From Alcanivoracaceae bacterium (GTDB lineage: Bacteria > Pseudomonadota > Gammaproteobacteria > Pseudomonadales > Alcanivoracaceae): a DNA stretch of 64,000 nt. Where the stretch lies: positions 1,250,126-1,314,125 of the forward strand of contig JARGPU010000001.1 in NCBI GenBank assembly GCA_029210325.1, read 5' to 3'. Below are positions 1 to 7,891 of the stretch, in pieces (within the stretch, counting starts at the first letter, position 1; each line of letters starts with the position of its first letter). The notes beneath the pieces are model-generated. The model was not told the origin of the DNA, did not search any database, and saw nothing but the letters and a program-made list of their open reading frames with translations. A program made the position numbers and the translations under genes.

Positions 1-356
1 AGTCAGTGACCTCCACAGAGGCTGTTTCGAGCCTTTATGACCAGCGCGACAAGGCATTCCAGAGCGCCTTGGTGGAGCAGTTTATTCAGGCGATTGGTGT
101 TTACCCCACTGGGACTCTTGTTGAGCTATCGAACAATGAAGTGGGTGTGGTGATTGCCCAGAACCCAACCCGTCGTCTGCGACCACAGGTGATGGTGGTG
201 TTGGATCAGGACAAGCGTCAGCTATCCATGCCTCGAGTTGTTAATTTGTTGGAGGTTGAGCGTGATAGTTATGATAAGCCGCTGACAATCTCTGGCTGCC
301 TTAAGGCAGGAGCGTATAACGTTGATCTGGCCAGGATTCAGGTTAACGCTGCCTGA
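1..356 (+). CDS. HD-GYP phosphodiesterase, C-terminal end (5' partial)
   Basis: The open frame runs in from the left edge without a start, so only about the last 118 residues are present. The segment around VEQFIQAIGVYPTGTLVEL followed by a VGVV and NPTRRLRP stretch matches, from memory, the tail that follows the HD-GYP catalytic domain in DUF3391-type proteins of pseudomonads and relatives. Those enzymes hydrolyse cyclic di-GMP. None of the metal-binding HD or GYP residues lie inside the window, so activity cannot be judged. A strong terminator follows the stop codon by about 20 bases, closing the transcription unit before gltX. Confidence 0.75.
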   Translation, partial: SVTSTEAVSSLYDQRDKAFQSALVEQFIQAIGVYPTGTLVELSNNEVGVVIAQNPTRRLRPQVMVVLDQDKRQLSMPRVVNLLEVERDSYDKPLTISGCLKAGAYNVDLARIQVNAA

Positions 357-378
357 CGGGTGCTTTATCTAGAAAGGG

Positions 379-407
379 AACGCCGGCTTTGTGCCGGCGT
401 TTTTTTT
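379..407 (+). terminator. Rho-independent terminator after HD-GYP gene
   Basis: A perfect 9-bp stem (AACGCCGGC / GCCGGCGTT) with a 5-nt loop is followed by a run of T residues. It sits directly behind the HD-GYP stop codon. Confidence 0.9.
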
Positions 408-539
408 GCTTGTGCTGATACATCGCGCTCGTGAGGGAAACGCCATTGACCGCACAAGTGCGTATAATGCGCGCCTTCAGACACGGTTGTGGCAGTTCTT
501 TCTGTCGGCAGCCGTCGGATTTCCGCTGCAGGAGTGGTC

Positions 540-2051
540 ATGACCGTACGTACCCGAGTTGCCCCGTCGCCGACGGGTGATCCGCATGTGGGCACTGCCT
601 ATATCGCATTGTTTAACATGTGTTTTGCCCGTCAGCATGGCGGTCAGTTCATTCTGCGCATTGAGGACACCGATCAGACCCGCTCCACGGCTGAATCCGA
701 ACAGATGATTTTCGACTCAATGCGCTGGCTGGGACTTGAGTGGGACGAAGGCCCCGATGTCGGTGGGCCGCATGCCCCCTATCGGCAGAGTGAGCGTGGC
801 GCGATCTATAGTCGCTATGCCGACGAGCTGGTAGAAAAAGGCCATGCGTTTCGCTGCTACCGCACTGGGGAAGAGCTGGATGTGCTTCGCGAGGACCTTA
901 AGACCCGTGGGGTGCAGCGCGCCTTGAAGCCATCTGATCTGGAGTTGCCAGCGGATGAGGTGGAGCGCCGCCAGGCGGCCGGTGCTTCCTACGTGGTCCG
1001 TATGCGGGTGCCGGAGGAAGGGCGCTGCGATATCAGCGATATGCTACGCGGTAATCTGGAGCTGGACTGGGCCCAGGTGGATGCCCAGATTCTACTTAAG
1101 TCCGACGGGATGCCGACCTATCATTTGGCCAATGTGGTTGACGATCATTTGATGGAAATCAGCCATGTGATCCGCGGCGAGGAGTGGATCAATTCCGCCC
1201 CCAAGCACAAGCTTCTATATGAGTATTTTGGTTGGCAGATGCCGGTGTTGTGTCATATGCCGTTGCTACGCAACCCGGACAAGTCAAAGCTGTCGAAGCG
1301 CAAGAACCCGACCAGTATCAACTTCTACCGGCGCATGGGCTACCTGCCGCAAGGGCTGACCAATTATCTTGGTCGTATGGGTTGGTCCATGCCGGATGAG
1401 AGTGAAAAGTTCTCCCTTGAGCAAATGATTGCCAACTTCGATATCAGCCGTGTCTCGCTTGGCGGTCCGGTATTTGATGTTGAAAAGCTGTCATGGCTGA
1501 ACGGTCTGTGGTTGCGTGAACTGGATGATGAGGCGTTTCTCAACACCCTCATGGAATGGGCCTTTAACCGGGACTATGTGATGCAGGTGCTGCCGCATCT
1601 GCGCAGTCGGGTGGAAACCCTGAGTCAGGTGGCAGAGCGTGGCAGCTTCTGCTTTACCGGGGTGCCGACGATCAATGCCTCTGCTTTTGAGCATGGCAAA
1701 TTTAGCCACGATCAGATGCGTGACTGGCTACAGTATTTTCTTTGGGCTCTGGAGACCCTGCGCCACTGGAGTCGTGATGCGATCTTTGCTGAGGCGCAGC
1801 GTATTGCCACGGCGATGGGCGTCAAGGTTAAGGATGTACTACACCCGGTGTTTGTCGCCATTGCAGGTACTACAGCCAGTTTCTCGGTGGTGGATAGCAT
1901 GGAGATTATCGGCTCGGATCTGTCCCGGGCACGTCTCCGTCAGGCCATTGAGGTACTGGGTGGAGTGTCAAAAAAGCAGGCCAAAAAACTGGAAAAGAAC
2001 TGGCAGCGTATTGAGCAGGGCCTGCCATTGGATGGGCCGGACACAGAGTGA
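540..2051 (+). CDS. gltX: Glutamyl-tRNA synthetase
   Basis: Charges tRNA-Glu with glutamate in the cytoplasm (class I aminoacyl-tRNA synthetase). The protein has 503 residues, the normal length for a bacterial GltX. The HIGH-type signature PTGDPHVGT lies at residues 11-19 and the KLSKR loop at 250-254, so both halves of the ATP site are intact. The start at 540 is preceded by GGAG with good spacing and puts the usual TRVAPSPTG at the N terminus. An upstream GTG at 489 would add 17 atypical residues and is disfavoured. The tRNA-Ala and tRNA-Glu genes follow immediately, so the enzyme and its cognate tRNA are adjacent, but the tRNAs have their own promoter. Confidence 0.97.
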   Translation: MTVRTRVAPSPTGDPHVGTAYIALFNMCFARQHGGQFILRIEDTDQTRSTAESEQMIFDSMRWLGLEWDEGPDVGGPHAPYRQSERGAIYSRYADELVEKGHAFRCYRTGEELDVLREDLKTRGVQRALKPSDLELPADEVERRQAAGASYVVRMRVPEEGRCDISDMLRGNLELDWAQVDAQILLKSDGMPTYHLANVVDDHLMEISHVIRGEEWINSAPKHKLLYEYFGWQMPVLCHMPLLRNPDKSKLSKRKNPTSINFYRRMGYLPQGLTNYLGRMGWSMPDESEKFSLEQMIANFDISRVSLGGPVFDVEKLSWLNGLWLRELDDEAFLNTLMEWAFNRDYVMQVLPHLRSRVETLSQVAERGSFCFTGVPTINASAFEHGKFSHDQMRDWLQYFLWALETLRHWSRDAIFAEAQRIATAMGVKVKDVLHPVFVAIAGTTASFSVVDSMEIIGSDLSRARLRQAIEVLGGVSKKQAKKLEKNWQRIEQGLPLDGPDTE

Positions 2052-2071
2052 TCAATCAGTCGGCGCTGTGC

Positions 2072-2099
2072 TTGACAGCCCCCTGATCACTGCTACAAT
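2072..2099 (+). promoter_or_regulatory. Promoter for the tRNA-Ala/tRNA-Glu operon
   Basis: A perfect -35 TTGACA (2072-2077) is separated by 16 nt from a -10 TACAAT (2094-2099). A GC-rich discriminator (GCGCGCC) follows, as is usual for stable-RNA promoters under stringent control. The start point should lie about 35 bases before tRNA-Ala. Confidence 0.85.
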
Positions 2100-2138
2100 G
2101 CGCGCCTCACACGGGGCGCCAGCCCGGTGCCAGCATAC

Positions 2139-2214
<76 letters not shown>

Positions 2215-2267
2215 AACAGATCTACCGAATACCCTGGGCAACACGCACACGCTTCAAGAAGGTTTAA

Positions 2268-2343
2268 GTCCCCTTCGTCTAGAGGCCCAGGACACCGCCC
2301 TTTCACGGCGGTAACAGGGGTTCGAATCCCCTAGGGGACGCCA
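2268..2343 (+). tRNA. tRNA-Glu (anticodon UUC)
   Basis: A 76-nt cloverleaf with encoded CCA. The acceptor stem GTCCCCT pairs with AGGGGAC. The anticodon stem CCGCC/GGCGG encloses the loop CTTTCAC with anticodon TTC at 2302-2304. It is co-transcribed with tRNA-Ala 53 bases upstream and lies downstream of the cognate synthetase gene gltX. Confidence 0.97.
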
Positions 2344-2345
2344 AC

Positions 2346-2379
2346 AAAAAAGCCCGGCTCGCAAGAGTCGGGCTTTTTT
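2346..2379 (+). terminator. Terminator of the tRNA operon
   Basis: Stem AGCCCGGCTC / GAGTCGGGCT (one G-T wobble) with a GCAA tetraloop, flanked by A and T runs. It starts three bases after the tRNA-Glu CCA end. Confidence 0.92.
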
Positions 2380-2459
2380 CTGGCAAAAATTCGGTAGTTC
2401 GGTAGCTAGGACTCTTATTTCGCCAGCGTGTCGGTGCTCAGTCTCAACAATGGGACTGA

Positions 2460-3302
2460 TTACCCCGGTGTGCGAGTCTCGAGGTGTTCCAGCACGTTGG
2501 CCAGACGATCCATCAACACCTTGTTGATCGCCTTGTCGAGAATCCTGGCCAGTTCGCCACTGACCACCATGTCGGCAATAGGTCGTACCCGGGTAATAAA
2601 GTCGGCAAGGTTGGCCACGTCTTCACCCTCCGGCAGGCCCTTGTCACCGTACTTGGCATCAATCAGGTGGGTGACAACCAAACGGACAAAGCCGTCGGCA
2701 ATCATGTCTACCTGGCCCCGTACTGAATTCACTTCGTCCAGCATTGCTTCAAGCGGAATGCCGGCTTCGGTCAGCTCTCGCCCTGCGTTAAGAATGCGCG
2801 GGCTGGGCACGCGCAGGCGGTCGCCTTCTGGTCTGACATAGTCCAGCGCGATAATCTTCTGCAGGACATCTGGAGTAATCTGTGCGCCGAACCACTCGAG
2901 CAGATCTTCATAATCCACATAGGACGCAGCTTCCTCTGCCCAGGGGCTGGTGACTGCCACTTCGAGGCCGAGAATGTCATTCAGGTCCCGTCCTTGTTCC
3001 CATGCGGCGAGCAGGTCCTTGATATTGGCGATGGTGTATCCGCGCTCCAGCAGCTTGCTGATGATCCGCAGCCTGGCCATGTGGACGTCAGAGTAAATGC
3101 CAGTGCGGCCACGTTTTTCCGGCGGCGGCAGCAGGCCACGATCCTGATAAGCACGCACGTTGCGCACAGTGGTATCCGCCAGCCGGGCCAGTTCGTCGAT
3201 GGTGTACTCATGAGGGCCCGGCGCTTTCCTGTCGGAAGGCAGGACGCGTTTGCCAAGCTGCCGCAGCATATTCAGGGGATGGCTCTTTGTCGTCGCAGTC
3301 AT
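2460..3302 (-). CDS. MerR-family transcriptional regulator
   Basis: A 280-residue DNA-binding regulator. Residues about 33-100 form a MerR winged-helix domain: YTIDELARLADTTVRNVRAY, then RGLLPPPEKRG and the RLRIISKLLERGYTI helix. The long C-terminal part (about 110-280) has no cysteine pattern of metal-sensing MerR proteins, so the ligand is unknown; an acyl-CoA or lipid signal would suit the neighbourhood, which is inference only. It lies 75 bases downstream of two crotonase genes on the same strand. A 9-bp inverted repeat sits just before its start and may be an operator. Confidence 0.88.
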   Translation of the reverse strand: MTATTKSHPLNMLRQLGKRVLPSDRKAPGPHEYTIDELARLADTTVRNVRAYQDRGLLPPPEKRGRTGIYSDVHMARLRIISKLLERGYTIANIKDLLAAWEQGRDLNDILGLEVAVTSPWAEEAASYVDYEDLLEWFGAQITPDVLQKIIALDYVRPEGDRLRVPSPRILNAGRELTEAGIPLEAMLDEVNSVRGQVDMIADGFVRLVVTHLIDAKYGDKGLPEGEDVANLADFITRVRPIADMVVSGELARILDKAINKVLMDRLANVLEHLETRTPG

Positions 3303-3315
3303 GGTGCGAATCTTA

Positions 3316-3359
3316 GCAGGTTGGCATGAATGCGCCAGTTTCTGTTTATACCAACCTGC
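3316..3359. promoter_or_regulatory. Inverted repeat upstream of the MerR gene
   Basis: GCAGGTTGG (3316-3324) and CCAACCTGC (3351-3359) are perfect inverted 9-mers separated by 26 bases, located 14-57 bases upstream of the MerR start. They could be half-sites for autoregulation or a hairpin ending the crotonase transcript. There is no T run, which argues against a simple terminator. Confidence 0.45.
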
Positions 3360-3377
3360 CTTTCTGGTAGCTGACCA

Positions 3378-4298
3378 TCACGCTCCGTTACGAAAGCTGT
3401 CCAAACCGTAGTCGCCGAAGGGCTCATCCCGTTCTCGAACTGCCTGCTTGAAGCCAGCCTCAGCGGCACGCTGCTGAAAAGCGTAACCCTCTTTGGTGTG
3501 ACGAGTGATGCCATCAAATACCGTGCCGAGGATTTGGGTGGTATGCAGACCTTGCTGCATAACCGATTGGTTGAGCAGCAATTTCATCATCATCAGCTGA
3601 TTGATCGGCATCATAGCGATACGGCTCAGCAGGGCTTCAAAACGCTCATCAAGCTGATCTGCTGGTGCGCATTCGCTGGCCATGCCCCATTCATGGGCTT
3701 GCTTTCCATTCAGGCAGTCACCGGTAAAAAGCAACCGCTTGGCCTTTTCCAGACCGATGCGATGAAACCAGATGGAAGTTGTGGGAGAGCCCCAAACCCG
3801 TGCTGGTGGGTAGCCAATCTTGGCGTCTTCAGCGATTACCAGCAGGTCAGAGCACAGCGCCATGTCGGTGCCGCCGGCGACGCAAAATCCATGCACCTTG
3901 CAGACCACCGGTTTGTCGGAATGAAACAAACTCATAAAGCCTTTTACGTTACGGCTCATCATGGCGTAGTCGGTCATCGGGTCCCAGGCACTATTCGGCA
4001 GGTGGTTTTGCATTTGCACCACTGGGTCAAGCACCGAGCCTTTCGGGCGTGACGAGTCCGCTTCGCCATTGAGCATGCCTTCAGCGCTATCGACCAGATC
4101 ATAGCCGCCGCAGAAGCCGCTACCGTTGCCGCTCAGGGCAATCACATGCACCTGTGGATCAAGATTTGCCCGCTCGACGCAGGCGGCCAGCTCCTGTGGC
4201 ATCTGCATGGTGATGCCGTTGCCCCGGGAGGGGCGGTTCAGGGTAATGCGTGCGATCTTGCCGGTGACCTCGTAGGTCATGCTGGTCAGGGTTTGCAT
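3378..4298 (-). CDS. Crotonase-superfamily protein (enoyl-CoA hydratase/isomerase-like)
   Basis: A 306-residue acyl-CoA-binding enzyme. The oxyanion-hole segment GFCGGYDLVD (61-70) and the CVAGGTDMALCSDL segment (139-152) identify the crotonase fold. The two glutamates that do hydration in classical enoyl-CoA hydratase are not both present: the first position is D145 (GGTD instead of GGxE) and the second region reads YPPARVWG. It may therefore be an isomerase, hydrolase or dehalogenase-type crotonase rather than a hydratase. It is longer than the usual 255-265 residues because of an insertion at about 70-115. It follows another crotonase gene by 28 bases on the same strand, so the two are probably co-transcribed. 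Confidence 0.85.
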   Translation of the reverse strand: MQTLTSMTYEVTGKIARITLNRPSRGNGITMQMPQELAACVERANLDPQVHVIALSGNGSGFCGGYDLVDSAEGMLNGEADSSRPKGSVLDPVVQMQNHLPNSAWDPMTDYAMMSRNVKGFMSLFHSDKPVVCKVHGFCVAGGTDMALCSDLLVIAEDAKIGYPPARVWGSPTTSIWFHRIGLEKAKRLLFTGDCLNGKQAHEWGMASECAPADQLDERFEALLSRIAMMPINQLMMMKLLLNQSVMQQGLHTTQILGTVFDGITRHTKEGYAFQQRAAEAGFKQAVRERDEPFGDYGLDSFRNGA

Positions 4299-4326
4299 AA
4301 AGGTTCCTTGTCCTGAAGTTGAAAAT

Positions 4327-5109
4327 TCAGCGATCGGAAAAGTCGCCGTGGCGACCTATGCCGTCGGTGAAGCGTCCAGCGCCGGACAGAGTTTCGCCGG
4401 ATTGCATGGTGGTAAGGCCATGGCGGAATTCGTTACTGATGGCATCCGCTTCGTCCATGCCCCATTGCTGGTAGGCGCTGGCGCGATCGCCGCGCAGGCA
4501 TTGCCGGGGAAAGGCGGCCAATTGCCGGGCCAATTCCTCTGCTGCCTCGACGGCTTTGCCGGCAGCGACAACACGGTTAGCCAGACCGATGTGCAACGCT
4601 TCATCAGCATTCACCGGGCGGCCAGTAAGAATCAGATCCATGGCCCGGCTCATGCCGATCAGACGGGGCAGGCGCACTGTGCCTCCATCAATCAGCGGTA
4701 CACCGAAGCGGCGGCAGAACACGCCGAACACGGCGGTGTTATCGGCCACCCGCAGATCGCACCAGGCGGCCAGTTCAATGCCGCCGGCGACGCAGTACCC
4801 GGATACTGCCGCAATCACCGGTTTTGACAGCTGCATGCGGGTTGGCCCCATTGGCCCGTCACCGTGGTCGGCGATGCGATTGCCACCGTTACCGCTGGCC
4901 ACAGCCTTCAAATCCGCTCCGGCGCAGAAGTGCTCGCCGCTACCACTAAGGATCGCCACGCTCAGCTCCTCGTCCTGCTCGAACTGGCGAAACGCCTCAG
5001 CCAGTGCCACCGCGGTAGCGCCATCCACTGCGTTGCGTGCCTCGGGCCGGTTGATGCGGATATGCATCAGTGGCGGGTGGCGCTCTGTCAGTACGACGGG
5101 CGGGGTCAT
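4327..5109 (-). CDS. Enoyl-CoA hydratase/isomerase-family protein
   Basis: A 260-residue crotonase of standard length. The CoA-binding and oxyanion segment HFCAGADLKAV is at 60-70 and VAGGIELAAWCDLRVAD at 107-123. E112 corresponds to the first catalytic glutamate of hydratases. The region of the second one reads CRRFGVPLIDGG, without a glutamate, so a simple hydratase call is uncertain. It is the first gene of a leftward operon with the second crotonase, transcribed away from the PaaX-like regulator across a 92-base region rich in dyad symmetry. Regulation by that protein is likely but inferred. Confidence 0.87.
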   Translation of the reverse strand: MTPPVVLTERHPPLMHIRINRPEARNAVDGATAVALAEAFRQFEQDEELSVAILSGSGEHFCAGADLKAVASGNGGNRIADHGDGPMGPTRMQLSKPVIAAVSGYCVAGGIELAAWCDLRVADNTAVFGVFCRRFGVPLIDGGTVRLPRLIGMSRAMDLILTGRPVNADEALHIGLANRVVAAGKAVEAAEELARQLAAFPRQCLRGDRASAYQQWGMDEADAISNEFRHGLTTMQSGETLSGAGRFTDGIGRHGDFSDR

Positions 5110-5140
5110 GGTGGTCTCCGGTCAGATAGTTACTATATTG

Positions 5141-5182
5141 TGTTGACATGGACATTATTAGTAATGTTTCATTTAGTCAACA
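5141..5182. promoter_or_regulatory. Nested dyads between crotonase operon and PaaX-like gene
   Basis: The AT-rich divergent region contains an outer inverted repeat TGTTGAC (5141-5147) / GTCAACA (5176-5182). Inside it is a perfect ACATTA-N4-TAATGT (5152-5167). The centres nearly coincide. This arrangement suits a dimeric repressor controlling both directions, most simply the adjacent PaaX-like protein. Confidence 0.55.
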
Positions 5183-5201
5183 TTATGTGTTGGATTATGT
5201 A

Positions 5202-6038
5202 ATGAATCGCGAAGGGGCACCGAATGCTCGCCAAATCGTCATGGGTCTGTTGCAGGCCGAGGACGGTCAGGCGCTGTCGAGCCGGCAGGTTGTAGCGGCC
5301 TGTCGGCTGTTTGGTATTACCGAGAACAATGCCCGGGTAGCGCTGGCGAGGTTATCTGCTGCCGGGCTAATCGCCTCCGGTGAGCGTGGCAGCTATCAGC
5401 TCGGTGAGGCTGCCACAGTGTTGGCTGGTGATATCGCCACTTGGCGTGACGCGGAGGCACGGCTGGCGGATTGGAGTGGCCACTATGTGATGGTGCATTG
5501 CGGACCATTGGGTCGTACCGACCGCACAGCCCTGCGCCGCCGCGAGCGGGCTTTGGAAATGCTCGGTCTGCGTGAGCTGGAACGTGACCTGTTTGTCCGT
5601 CCCGACAATCTGCTTGGTAGTGCTGACTCAATTCGTCGACGCCTGTATGCGCTCGGCCTGGAAAAAGGCGCTGCGGTTTTTATTGCCAGCGACTTTGATG
5701 CAGATAGGGAGGGGCGACTGCGTACCCTTTGGGACAGCGAGGCCCTAAACCAGAGCTATCTGCGTCAGCGTGAGCAGCTTGAGCGCTGGCTTGAAAAAGC
5801 CGACCAGCTGGAAGTGGAAGATGCTGCGAGGGAATCGTTCCTGCTCGGTGGCCGGGCCATCAGGCAGATTGTTTTTGATCCGCTGCTACCCGCACCGCTG
5901 GTCGATGCGCAGGCGCGTCATGCTTTTATCGCCACGGTTAAGAAATTTGACCGGGCTGGATACGCCCTGTGGCAGCTTCTTTATCAGCAGTACGCTATGG
6001 CATCGGAAGATGGCCAACCCGTGCACACCCTACAGTGA
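5202..6038 (+). CDS. PaaX-family transcriptional regulator
   Basis: A 278-residue regulator. The N-terminal winged helix reads SSRQVVAACRLFGITENNAR then VALARLSAAGLIAS, the typical PaaX/GntR-like reading head. The middle has the RRRERALEMLGLREL segment and the C terminus a domain like that of PaaX, which binds aryl-CoA ligands in phenylacetate degraders. No phenylacetate genes are here; the neighbours are crotonases and a fatty-acid desaturase, so an acyl-CoA ligand is plausible. The frame is open back to an ATG at 5148, but that would translate the dyad-rich region, so 5202 is preferred; its ribosome-binding site is weak. The desaturase gene starts eight bases after the stop. Confidence 0.85.
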   Translation: MNREGAPNARQIVMGLLQAEDGQALSSRQVVAACRLFGITENNARVALARLSAAGLIASGERGSYQLGEAATVLAGDIATWRDAEARLADWSGHYVMVHCGPLGRTDRTALRRRERALEMLGLRELERDLFVRPDNLLGSADSIRRRLYALGLEKGAAVFIASDFDADREGRLRTLWDSEALNQSYLRQREQLERWLEKADQLEVEDAARESFLLGGRAIRQIVFDPLLPAPLVDAQARHAFIATVKKFDRAGYALWQLLYQQYAMASEDGQPVHTLQ

Positions 6039-6046
6039 GTTAAGTT

Positions 6047-7084
6047 ATGAGTGCCCAAGAAACTCTCAGTGAAATTAGCAGTGAACAGGTATTCAAGCAC
6101 AGCGCCACGACCCGGCGTCGCGTTACCGATATATTCAGCCGCGACGAAATTAAAGCGCTAACTGTTCGCTCTGATTTGATGGGTGGCTGGGCTGTCGCAT
6201 CCACCTGGGCAATCATCGCGCTGTCGTTTGTGCTGATGGGCTGGGCCAGTGGCCAAGTGTGGTGGATTATGTTGCCGTTGTTCCTGTTGGCGATGGCGGT
6301 GATTGCTGGCCGTCAGTTGTGCCTGGCCATTCTTATGCATGATGCTTCTCATGGCACTCTATTCAAGACTCGCTGGTTGAATGATGTGCTCAGTGATTGG
6401 CTGTGTGCTCGGCCTATCTGGAATGATCTGCATAAGTATCGGGTACATCATCTGCAGCATCACACGCGTACCGGCAGTGATGAGGACTCAGACATTTCCC
6501 TGATCGCGCCGTTTCCGACCACCCGCCCTTCGTTGTTGCGCAAGTTTGCCCGCGATCTTTCTGGCTTGACCGGACTAAAATTTCTGTTCGGCCGAGTATT
6601 GCAGGACGCTGGCTTGCTTAAGTGGACCGTGGCTAATGACGTGGTCTGGCTGCCCCGTGATGGTAAACGCTGGTATCAGCATGTTGGTCTGCTGCTACGC
6701 AACATGCTGCCAATGCTGCTTACAAATGGTGTGATCTTTGTCTTGCTGGCTGCCAGTGGCTATGCCTGGCTATATGTTTTCTGGGTGTTGTCATACATCA
6801 CTCCGTTCCCATTTTTTCTGCGTATCCGCTCGCTAGCCGAGCATGCTTGCACCGAGCGAAGCTCCGATATGTTCCGCAATACACGCACCACCCGAGCGGG
6901 TTGGATGGCCCGGGCCTTTGTCGCACCGCTACGGGTGCATTATCACATCGAGCACCATGTGATGGCTTCAGTTCCCTGGTTCCGTTTGCGTGATATGCAT
7001 CAGCTGCTGCGAGATCGCCAGGAAGTACCCCCGCCACCGGGGTACTTTGATGTGCTGCGTATTGTTTCGTCAGTGGCGCGCTGA
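6047..7084 (+). CDS. Membrane fatty-acid desaturase
   Basis: A 345-residue integral membrane diiron enzyme that introduces a double bond into, or hydroxylates, a fatty acyl chain. All three histidine boxes are present: HDASHG (about 98-103), HHLQHH (about 134-139) and HYHIEHH near residue 298. Hydrophobic segments at about 50-95 and 220-260 fit two hairpin membrane insertions. The gene is coupled to the PaaX-like regulator in front (gap eight bases), an arrangement suggesting control of membrane fluidity or lipid modification by an acyl-CoA-responsive protein. Substrate and regiospecificity cannot be told from sequence. Confidence 0.93.
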   Translation: MSAQETLSEISSEQVFKHSATTRRRVTDIFSRDEIKALTVRSDLMGGWAVASTWAIIALSFVLMGWASGQVWWIMLPLFLLAMAVIAGRQLCLAILMHDASHGTLFKTRWLNDVLSDWLCARPIWNDLHKYRVHHLQHHTRTGSDEDSDISLIAPFPTTRPSLLRKFARDLSGLTGLKFLFGRVLQDAGLLKWTVANDVVWLPRDGKRWYQHVGLLLRNMLPMLLTNGVIFVLLAASGYAWLYVFWVLSYITPFPFFLRIRSLAEHACTERSSDMFRNTRTTRAGWMARAFVAPLRVHYHIEHHVMASVPWFRLRDMHQLLRDRQEVPPPPGYFDVLRIVSSVAR

Positions 7085-7094
7085 TTGCCTTTGT

Positions 7095-7796
7095 CTAGGT
7101 TTTTTTGTGTTCAAGGATGAGGAATTTTTCCAGATGTAATGCCACCACTGGATATAGATCCGGGGTCAGTTGCTCGCCGAAGCGGGACAGCATGCGATGG
7201 ATAAGCGTGCGTACCAGACCGATGGCACCATCCAGAGGCTTGCTCACTAGAAAATTGAAATCCAGAAGGTTCTTCGGTTCGATGGCGAGAGGGATCATCA
7301 GCTCATCGACTATGGTGGTTAACAGTCGAATGCCTTCTTGCAGATCCTTCGCGCTACCATCGCGTAGTGTGCCCAGCACAATGTCAGCGCGAACCGCCAG
7401 CGGCGCAGATACTGGCAGGATTGCGTGGGATCGATCCCCACTGCCCAGGTCAATCTGGTGCACCAAACCGTTAAAGTGATGGATTACTGGCGGCAGGCGG
7501 TGACTGGCAATGAGCCCGCCGGCCCAGCCGACATAATGGCGAGCCTTGTCTTTTACATCATCTGCCACACGTCGGGCCTGATTTAGCTGTGAGGAGTCGT
7601 GAATTTTGCTGATTTCGTCCAGCAATCCGATCAGGGTGTGATCGACTACGTCACAGTACGCATCGACGAGAAGTCCAATGCCGAGTTTTTTGTCCCGGTC
7701 GGTGATCTTGCCGCTGGTGCGTTGCACTAGTGCGTCAAGCTCGCCGGGAATATGCTGCTGCAGCGGCGTGGCAATAAACGGGCCCTGAACCGGCAT
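7095..7796 (-). CDS. Hypothetical protein, 233 residues
   Basis: Not recognised. The protein is soluble-looking with no signal peptide, no membrane segment and no familiar catalytic motif. It is rich in helices, for example DKKLGIGLLVDAYCDVVDHT and the stretch around ARRVADDVKDKARHYVGWAG. The gene lies tail-to-tail with the desaturase (10 bases between stops) and downstream of a pfam10118-like gene, from which it is separated by a strong terminator. The codon use and frame integrity support a real gene. A lipid- or membrane-associated role is only suggested by context. Confidence 0.7.
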   Translation of the reverse strand: MPVQGPFIATPLQQHIPGELDALVQRTSGKITDRDKKLGIGLLVDAYCDVVDHTLIGLLDEISKIHDSSQLNQARRVADDVKDKARHYVGWAGGLIASHRLPPVIHHFNGLVHQIDLGSGDRSHAILPVSAPLAVRADIVLGTLRDGSAKDLQEGIRLLTTIVDELMIPLAIEPKNLLDFNFLVSKPLDGAIGLVRTLIHRMLSRFGEQLTPDLYPVVALHLEKFLILEHKKT

Positions 7797-7808
7797 GATG
7801 CTATCCTC

Positions 7809-7841
7809 AAAAAAGGGGTTCAGCAGCGCGCTGCTGAACCC
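7809..7841 (-). terminator. Terminator after the pfam10118-like gene
   Basis: A perfect 26-base palindrome gives 13-bp arms (GGGTTCAGCAGCG and its complement). On the minus strand it is followed by a run of six T residues. It lies between the 7892-8788 gene and the next minus-strand gene starting at 7796, so the two are separate units or attenuated. Confidence 0.9.
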
Positions 7842-7891
7842 GTGCGCCTATAGAAAGAAAAGATTTCTCAGGCTCTCCCGGAGCTATACTC

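Noticed and set aside
446-468. TTGACC and TATAAT upstream of gltX as a promoter
   Set aside because: The spacer is only 11 nt. The -10 alone might still function, but the pair does not form a normal promoter.
2268-2343. tRNA genes as an attachment site for a mobile element
   Set aside because: No integrase, no direct repeat of the tRNA 3' end and no change in gene type next to it were seen.
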